NCBI RefSeq assembly: GCF_042453785.1
Contig: NC_091673.1
Location: 26,526,501-26,590,500, forward strand
Length of the DNA: 64,000 nucleotides
From: Malus domestica
Taxonomy: Eukaryota > Streptophyta > Magnoliopsida > Rosales > Rosaceae
Direction: 5' to 3'
Numbering within the stretch: the first letter of the stretch is position 1; each line of letters starts with the position of its first letter. Both the position numbers and the translations under genes were made by a program. Shown here in pieces: positions 56,889-64,000 of this stretch. Under the pieces are notes generated by a model. The model was not told the DNA's origin and searched no databases. It worked only from the letters and a program-made list of their open reading frames with translations.

Positions 56889-59123
56889 TGACACACCCCA
56901 ACTTAGATCGAGGCATGCTGGTCGTCATTTGAGGGTGATGTAGCCATGTGCACAGTGCGGAAGCAATAGAGATATAAGGAATTACGAATAAACAAAAGCC
57001 AAATCAACTAGAGTACTAGATAAGATAAGGTGCAAGTGTGAGATTAAGTGTGAAATACACAACTAGAGCATAACCTCCTAGATGTAGTCAACCAAGACAA
57101 GTACTAATTATAATACCCCTGAGGGTGATCCTACACAGTGATGTTCTGTCAGAACCCTTGTCAGAATCCTCGTGATCCACCAAGCATTTCTACTTAAAAC
57201 CTGGAAGGGCGCAAAACAGAAAGTGTGAGTGGGCAAAAACAAAGCTTTTCAAACTCATATCATTTCTCAAAAGTTCTAACCCCTCACCGTAAAACCTGTA
57301 TAATTTTCCCAGAAAAATAGAATATATACATATCTCAAAACCATGCTCAGAAAACGATATTCATAAGTATGTCATGCCAAAGTATTTCAATGCAATGCTA
57401 TAGGTAAACCAGGCAAAATATATAAATATCAAATATCGCGTCAACCAAATCTCTCTAACTCAAACTGCATTGCTGAGTATATAGCTCACAACCAATCTCA
57501 ATCATATCAAATCAAATCAAATCCTGCACACGAGTCGGAACCACCTATAGTAGTCTGCATGACAAGACTAGGTGTAAAATAAATATGCTCTAGTGCTACG
57601 ATCACGTGAAGGCTGTGTGAATGATCGCGGGTCACCTATGAGTCGAAACCACATAAAGTGGTATGTATGACAAACCTATGCACCTGGCTTGGATCCAAGG
57701 TGAGCATATGGTACGGGATGTGAACATCATGTGAAAGATTGTGCCCTAACTCTGGGAGCACTAACACCGAGGTATAGGCTTATGAGCTCTCAATACATTA
57801 CAACATATCTCACATAACCGAAACAATCTCATACCCTTGATTTATGAACTTACCTGGCACTTACCTATGCGTCTGCAACACCAATCATGAATGTATGCAA
57901 CTACTAATGCATAATTAAAATAGACAGATACTTGCATGGCATTTCCAAAACATATATGCATTTAAACATATTTTCTGGGAAAAATCTCAAGTATATAGGT
58001 ATATACGGAAAACCAAAAGCCTACTCATTGGTATGTCAAAGGGTAGTAGCCCCTGAGCCTCGATTGATGGCACTCGTCCTCAGGATAGGTCTCACCTATA
58101 TGCGAAATAACTGAATGAACGTTATTTAAAGCGCATAACCAAAAGTAGGTAATAACTTCTCATACAATGCTCAAATGGGGTATTTGAATATACCACCATG
58201 ATCTACTCAACCTCAGGAACATCCCCATATTTTTAGAAAAACTTCCCACGCGCGGCCAACCCTGACGGAATCTTTAATCGCCGTTAGGGAATATTCCGCT
58301 AAAAATTAGAATATTCTGTTAAAACTAACCTGACGCCGTTAGCTGCCGTTAGGAATATTTTGTCAATATCGGCAGAATATTCTCCTTTCTTCTCCGGTGA
58401 ATCACAGGTCGCATCGCCGTCTCCGGAAACTGGAAATTCGAAAAACCTTAATATCTTCTTCATTTTTCAACCAAATTTCACAAATTTTATACCAAAATGA
58501 AGCTTAAGACAAGTAGAACAAAACCTTACCTTTCAAAAGTCCTAAAACCGATGGAACTCGCTAGAAAATCCCTCGATAATCCGGCTAAACCTGCAACTCG
58601 TCGAAACTCAACTTCCCGACGTCCAAATCACTTCATTTTTCTTCTCCAAGCTTCATGAAGACAATCTAAAGATTCCTATAACCTTTGAATCTTCCAAAAA
58701 CTCCACATTTACGTGTGCATGAACAATGCGCAAATCGGAGATTATGGTTTCTCAGGTTTTTCGAGGTTTCACATCTAAATAATAGTATCAATGGGTTTCT
58801 GGGCTCGCAAGGAACTTGAAAATGGTCTCCATAACCTCGATCTATGAAGAAATGGTTCGGTTGAGGTTCGTCTGTACGTATGGTACAAAAATAGAGAAAA
58901 ACCGAGAGGGAAGATAGAGAGAGTGTGTGAGTGTGTGTAGTCCTAGTTGGGTCACCAACCAGCACAAAACCTTAAGTCCTTTAGTTCTAATTGGTCCGAA
59001 AATATTAGGGACTTAACGAATTGGTCCAAATCCAAAATTTAAATCACACAACACCACAAACGCTCAAGGGCATATTTGACATTTCACACCTAAAAATATA
59101 ATATTTCGGGACGGGTTGTCACA
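56889..59123 (-). repeat. 5' LTR of the Tekay-like element
   Basis: 2235 bp, matching 49686-51988 with scattered substitutions and small indels. Short ORFs such as 58666-58965 occur in both LTRs and are not genes. Confidence 0.9.
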
Positions 59124-59249
59124 TATATTTTCACCATTGACCTAGTTAATTATAAAAAAAATTAAAAAAATGAGGTGAACACATTACAATATATGAACCC
59201 TAGTTTTTTTTCATTGTGTGCCCAACTACTTAACTAATCAATTTGCAAG

Positions 59250-59628
59250 GACATAATTTTATAATGAAGCAATTCTAGTTACATTTTTTTGAAGAAAAAA
59301 ATTTGGTGTCAGAATTTGAATTTTATTTGGTTAAAATGTTCAAAAAAATATTTTACTGTTGTAGGCTTATTTTATTGAACAATTATAGAGGAAATAAGGA
59401 GAGTGGGCCAGTGGCAAGGAAAGAGAGATTTAATTGTGAGATGTGTGTTATTCCATCCCATTGTGCCTTTATTTATAGTAGTAGGAAAGGTTAATTCCTT
59501 ACCTTAATAGGATTACAACTCTAATAGGATAATATCTAACCCTAGAGATATGGTAAAATCTACTAAAGATATCCCAAATACTTTAGGATTTACACAATCA
59601 CATTCCTAAATTATACATGACTGCAACA
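59250..59628 (-). repeat. 3' LTR of Copia 3
   Basis: In minus orientation it starts TGTTGCAGTCATG directly after the purine tract CTCAAAGGGGAC (59629-59640). It holds a TATA box (CTATAAATAAAG, near 59470). The far edge (about 59250) is uncertain. Confidence 0.6.
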
Positions 59629-59767
59629 GTCCCCTTTGAGAGTTTAAATTCTCAAACAAAACATCGCATTAGGTCTTACAAGACGAAAGTATGCATTGGT
59701 GAAGTCATTAGCATAACTGGTGAATGCGAGTCTCAAATTAAAGAAAGTATGCATTGGTAGTAAAAAC

Positions 59768-61500
59768 TCATAAAATCTCGCTATGGTAAGAGTAAAAGAA
59801 CTTTAGCGCAATATGCTTGATGTTGTATCCCTTGATGTATCCCTTCTTCAACTGCTCAATACATGCTGCATTGTCTTCAAAGATCGTAATACGAAGGTCA
59901 ATGATGGTAGAAAAACCATTAGTGCTTTGAATATGTTCCATGATTGCTCTCAACTAAAAGCATTCATGTGAGCCTTCATGCAAGGAAAGAATCTCAGCAT
60001 GGTTCGAAGAAGTCGTAACTAGCATTTGCTTGGTAGACCTTCAAGATATTATGGTGTCTCCAATAGTAAAGACATAACCTGTTTAAGAACGTGCTTTATA
60101 TAGGTCAAACAGATAACTTGCGTCTGCATAACCAACAAGGTGAGAATCAACCCGAGGACCGATGGAGGTGGCGGTTCCTCTCTAAGATTCATGGGTAGAG
60201 AACAAGCCCAAATCCGTCGCACCCTTGAGGTAGCAGAAGATGTCTATAACAGCATTCCAGTGTCTGCATGTAGGTGCATTGTTGTATCTTGCCAAAAGAT
60301 TCATAAGGACAGAGATGTTGGGTCTAGTGCATTGAGTCAAGTACAATAAAGCACCAATTGCACTTAGGTATGGAACTTCAGGCTCCAAAATCTCTTCCTC
60401 ATCCTCCTTGGGAAGGAAGGGATCTCGTTTAGCATCTAGAGTTCGAAAAACCATAGGAGTACTCAAAGGCTTCGCTTTATCCTTATTAAAATGTCACAGC
60501 ACCTTCTAGGTGTATTATGATTGATGTACTTAGATTCCATCCAAACAATGCTCGATCTTAAGGCCAAGACAATATCGAGTTTTCCCAAGGTCTTCATCTT
60601 AAATTCTGATTTCAAGTGAACGGCTGTTTCCTCAAGCTCTTTGAGCATTCCGTTAAGGTTTATGTCATCGACATAAACTGCAACAATCGCAAATCCGGAA
60701 TGTGACTTATTGATGAATACGCATGGGCATAGATCATTGTTCACATAACCCTGACTTGTCAAATATTCACTCAGACGGTTATACCACATCTGCCTGGATT
60801 GTTTTAATCCGTAGAGCGCTCTCCTTAATCTTATTGATAGGGTGTTCTATGGTCTAAAACTATTTGAACCAGTTAATGGAAGTCATTCGGGAACTTTCAT
60901 GTAGATTTTTGTATCTAGATCCTCATAAAGATATGCGATTACCACGTTTATTAGCTGCATTACCAATTTTTCAGAAACTACCAAACTAATAAGGTAGCAA
61001 ATCATTATGACGTCCATTACGGGAGAATACGTCTCCTTGTAATTAATCCTAGGACATTGAGAGAAGCCTTGCGCTACGAGGCATGCTTTGTATCACACTA
61101 TTTCACTATTCCCATTACGCTTACTCACAAAATCCCACTTGTAGCCCACGAGCTTCACACATGGTGGAGTAAGAGCTACATGCCTAAACACTTTACGTTT
61201 CGCAAGTGAATCGAGTCCGACCTAGATTACTTGTTTCCAGTTTGACCAGTCGGTTCTAAGTCGACATTCATCAACGGAACGTGGTTCAATGTCATCGCTA
61301 AGCACGATGTCAGTAGTTACTGTGTATGCAAAGGCATCATCAATTATCATCTTATTTTGATTCCAAACCTTATCCAATACTGCGTAATGGACCAAAATCT
61401 CACAATTCTTGAAAGGCCGGTTTACCTCGTCTAGGACATCACCGTAATCTAGAATAACCTCATGCATTGGAACAAATGAGCAAGTAATGGTCAGATCATT
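59768..61500 (-). pseudogene. Copia 3 reverse transcriptase and RNase H
   Basis: RT starts near 61300 with WSNWKQVI and VGYKWDFVSKRN-like residues, then ALYGLKQSRQMWYNRLSEYL and the active site VAVYVDDINLNG (YVDD kept, about 60690-60655). Next are YLSAIGALLYLTQCTRPNIS and WNAVIDIFCYLKGATDLGLF. RNase H has ISWRSTKQTLVATSSNHAEI-like residues (about 60030), then IFEDNAACIEQLKKGYIKG. Multiple stops and frame changes occur (near 60480, 60840, 61110). It is clearly inactive. Confidence 0.8.
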
Positions 61501-61799
61501 TTCCTCTTCTGGGGTTGTGAATCATTTGAACCAAAGGGTCTACCACGCTTCAGGGTAAGAACAAGTGATTGGCTAGCCACCAGTGTACAGAGCCGCATAG
61601 GAGGTGCAACCGACCCTCTTTTGAGGAAGGCTCGTCCTTGTAGGGGTGATGTTATGACGTACTCTTGGTACGTCGATCATTGCAGATGCGTTTGTAATTG
61701 GTATATGTGATCTCGTCACCTTTGCTAGATCAGTAAAAGCATCTGGCATGCTTTGAGCAACACTCTGAAGATCTAGAATACAACTCACGATAATTCGCG

Positions 61800-63130
61800 G
61801 CGTTCTACAGCAACGTTAGCGTTCTTATCTCCCCCTAACGACTGGAAGACTGTCTCATCAAAGTGAAAATTATCAAAACGTGCGATACAGAGATCTTCTA
61901 TCAAGGGCTCTAAGTAGCGAATAATTTATGGCGAATCATAACCAACATAGATTCTCATTCTTCTATGAGGACCCATTTTGGTACGTAGTGGCGGTGCAAT
62001 TGGCACATAGACTACATACCCAAACACACGTAAATGAGAGACGCAGGGCTCGTATCCAATGACCAACTATAAAAGTGAATGAGATTAGGTAGTGGTGGGC
62101 CTCAGGTTGACCAACATAGCTGCATGTTATATTGCATAGCCCTAGGAAGATACCGGTAATTTGGTTTGCGTAACCAAAGTTCAAGCTATTAATTGAAGGA
62201 ACTTTATGAAAGCTTCTGCCAGGCCATTTTGGGTGTGAACATGGAGTATAGGATGTTCAACTTCAATCCTAATTGACATGCAATAATCATTAAAAGTATG
62301 TGAGTTAAACTCTCTAGTTTTATCCATTCGAATAGACTTGATTGGATAATCAGGGTGGTGAACCCTTAGTTTAACAATTTGAGCTAGGAGTTTCGCAAAT
62401 GCAGCATTGCATGTCGATAGTAAGCAGACATATGACCAACTTGTCAATGCATCAACCAACACCATAAAGTATCTAAATGGTCTGCATGTTGGTTTGATAG
62501 GTCCATAAATATCCCCTTGAATCCTCTAAAGAAACTAAGGAGGGTTGTGAATAATCTTTGTAGATGAGGGTTGAGTATTCAACTTCCCTAAGTGACATGC
62601 TTTGCAAGGCGGGAATCCAGTATAAGGAGGTAAATGATGCCCGTGTGAAGATTTGAGGATACGACGCATCATATCCCATCAAGGATGTCTCATACGGTCA
62701 TGCCAAAGAAGCAAAGTGCTCTGGAACCCGGGCTCAAGGCTGGCCATGTGGTGGGTCTCTGTGGCTCAAATGGTTGTGATGTACAACCCATTTGGGAGAC
62801 GTTCCAGCTTCTCGTGAATATGCTTCTAGCCATGCTCGTAAAAAGTGATACGAATAAATTTAGAACCATTATCTTCAATGGTTTCAATATGATATTTATT
62901 ATCTCAAATATATTTAAAACTTAGCAACGTTGTTCAGGAACGGAGAGAATAGAAGGATTCTTTAATGGTTAATTTGGTACCATTAGACAACATTATACGG
63001 GCTTTTTTGTGTCCTTCAATCAGGTTGGATGAGCCTTAGAGAGTTGTTAGAGGTGCATTTTTAGTAATAAATTAGTAAAATAGTGTTGCTCGTGCAAGAT
63101 GTTGTACTTGGTGGCACTATCAACCAGACA
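61800..63130 (-). pseudogene. Copia 3 protease and integrase
   Basis: The protease remnant is LVDSATKYNILHEQ (about 63132-63090), with the catalytic Asp-Ser followed by Ala where many plant Copia proteases have Gly or Ala. The pre-integrase segment HPWWDMMRRILKSSHGH has lost a Trp or Gly-type residue to a stop, then FPPCKACHLGKLNTQ gives the zinc-site Cys pair. The integrase core has MVLVDALTSWSYVCLLST, then IRMDKTREFNSHTFNDYC (D then K for the usual N) and HVHTQNGLAEAFIKFLQL with the catalytic Glu. After 62180 the frame continues in pieces to HFDETVFQSLGGDKNA-like residues near 61860. Confidence 0.75.
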
Positions 63131-63262
63131 ACTAACTTCCCCACTAGTCATACCTAGAAATAAATTAATTGAACCAGTCACATGCATAAATATAGTTCCA
63201 TTCATTCAATTAATCAATCGAGAAATAATATCCATAATTCAAAACAAACCAAACCAAACAAA

Positions 63263-64000
63263 TTATTCCAAAAAACTTAGAAAATTAAACCATAAACCTA
63301 GAAAATAGAGGGGGGTTTGGCCACTCCTAGTGGGTTTAACCACTAAGGGTAAAAACCACCCTAAAACATGTCTTAGAAAAATAAACTTTATTCTTTCGTA
63401 GGGGCTAATGCCTCCTGAAAAATCTGAAACCTCCATAGTTGTGGTAGTATCATCAGGATGTTCCACATGTGCAAAGTTAGACTCACTAGGGGAATGATAC
63501 TTAGCAATGGCTTCGGGGGTAGCTCAGCATACACGTGAAAATAATCCCTTGATCCAAAGTGGTAGCACATGTCCATTATAGTGGAATTCAATTGAACATT
63601 AGCTCTTCCCTTATTCTTGAAGTTTGTGGCCATAGGAGCAAAGGGATTGTGCTTCTAGGTCAAATTTTCTCCCTTGGCAGGTGCTTTGCTCTATTGACCT
63701 TGGGCCTGGGACTGGGTTTGATGTCCAGTTCCACAGCCACGACAATTCTTCCGTCATTTGTGGCTGCTAGAATTGGTTGCATGCACTTCAAGCATAGCGT
63801 TCGAGCCAGTGGGTCGAGCTTGATGATTTTTCATCAAAAACTGGTTCTACTTTTCAGTGAAAAGTTAAACAGAGATCAAATCCAAAAATTTGGTGAACAT
63901 ATGTGCCTTATATTGTTGCTGCATGACAATATTGGTGGCATTAAAGGTCTAGTAGGTATTCTCCAAGAGATCATGTTTCGTCAAGTCCTCGTTACAGAAC
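63263..64000 (-). pseudogene. Copia 3 gag, C-terminal part
   Basis: Right of the protease, the reading MATNFKNKGRANVQLNST and DMCYHFGSRDYFHVY is a decayed zinc knuckle (the family pattern is CYRCG...GHWSR.C). Further right come KNCRGCGTGHQTQSQAQGQ and NQFLMKNHQARPTGS, the Gly/Gln-rich gag tail of this Copia group. Stops are frequent. The gag start is outside the window. Confidence 0.7.

Larger units (their letters stand above)
49686..59123 (-). mobile_element. Tekay-like chromovirus (Gypsy), 9.4 kb
   Basis: LTRs of 2.3 and 2.2 kb (49686-51988 and 56889-59123, TGACACACCCC...GGTTGTCACA) flank a full Gypsy set in minus orientation: primer-binding site, gag, protease, RT, RNase H, integrase and a C-terminal chromodomain-like end. 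The flanks TATCT (49681-49685) and TATAT (59124-59128) are a target duplication with one change. Several stops and key-residue changes show that it is no longer autonomous. The LTRs have diverged visibly, so it is older than the Athila-like element. Confidence 0.9.
59250..64000 (-). mobile_element. Copia LTR retrotransposon 3, running off the right edge
   Basis: Minus-strand Copia order is readable from right to left: gag with zinc knuckle, protease, integrase, RT, RNase H, purine tract and 3' LTR. The 5' LTR and the gag start are beyond the window. Dozens of stops show decay. It is the same family as the LTR fragment at 25740-26073. Confidence 0.8.

Overview
This window is plant nuclear DNA from a eudicot. 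It is AT-rich, with spliced exon remnants, CACTA, Harbinger, hAT and Helitron termini, and Copia and Gypsy LTR retrotransposons of plant lineages. The LTR families and the Lr10-type receptor-kinase remnants remind me of apple or pear relatives (Rosaceae, Maleae); that is recollection, not something the sequence proves. I find no intact host gene in the 64 kb. Everything recognisable is a transposable element, a gene fragment carried by one, or a host-gene relic.

Layout. 1-2750: right-hand part of a CACTA-type DNA transposon carrying exons of splicing factor U2AF65. 3075-3411: a hAT-like MITE. 4109-7264: a 3.2 kb Harbinger-like element carrying an acyl-lipid desaturase fragment. About 7300-10302: sequence ending in a Helitron 3' terminus, with a broken PP2C exon. 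10416-25166: a receptor-like kinase relic interrupted by a Copia element, itself interrupted by a 8.9 kb Athila-like Gypsy element with a perfect GTTTG target duplication. 25740-27910: a Copia LTR fragment, a strictosidine-synthase-like pseudogene and a probable solo LTR. 29464-37490: a transposase-like (gypsy-type) open reading frame split by a LTR pair (30092-37017). 38229-39313: a second receptor-kinase relic. 39362-41410: a minus-strand Copia 3' half. 41411-46870: a minus-strand LTR element that has gag but, in place of pol, a plant-mobile-domain gene in antisense. 47958-48598: a hAT-type element carrying a pectinesterase fragment, with a 183-bp tandem duplication over its right end. 48879-49433: two MITEs. 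49686-59123: a Tekay-like chromovirus on the minus strand. 59250-64000: a minus-strand Copia that runs off the right edge.

How it fits together. This looks like an old receptor-kinase neighbourhood overrun by nested insertions. The most notable theme is gene capture: at least five unrelated host genes (U2AF65, desaturase, PP2C, pectinesterase and a plant-mobile-domain gene) appear as fragments in or next to five different transposon types. The strongest candidate for an unusual system is the 41411-46870 element. Its antisense mobile-domain gene has its own TATA box upstream of its start codon, so the two strands could carry separate transcription units. Boundaries described as exact rest on terminal repeats and target duplications read directly; products rest on motif recognition without database search.
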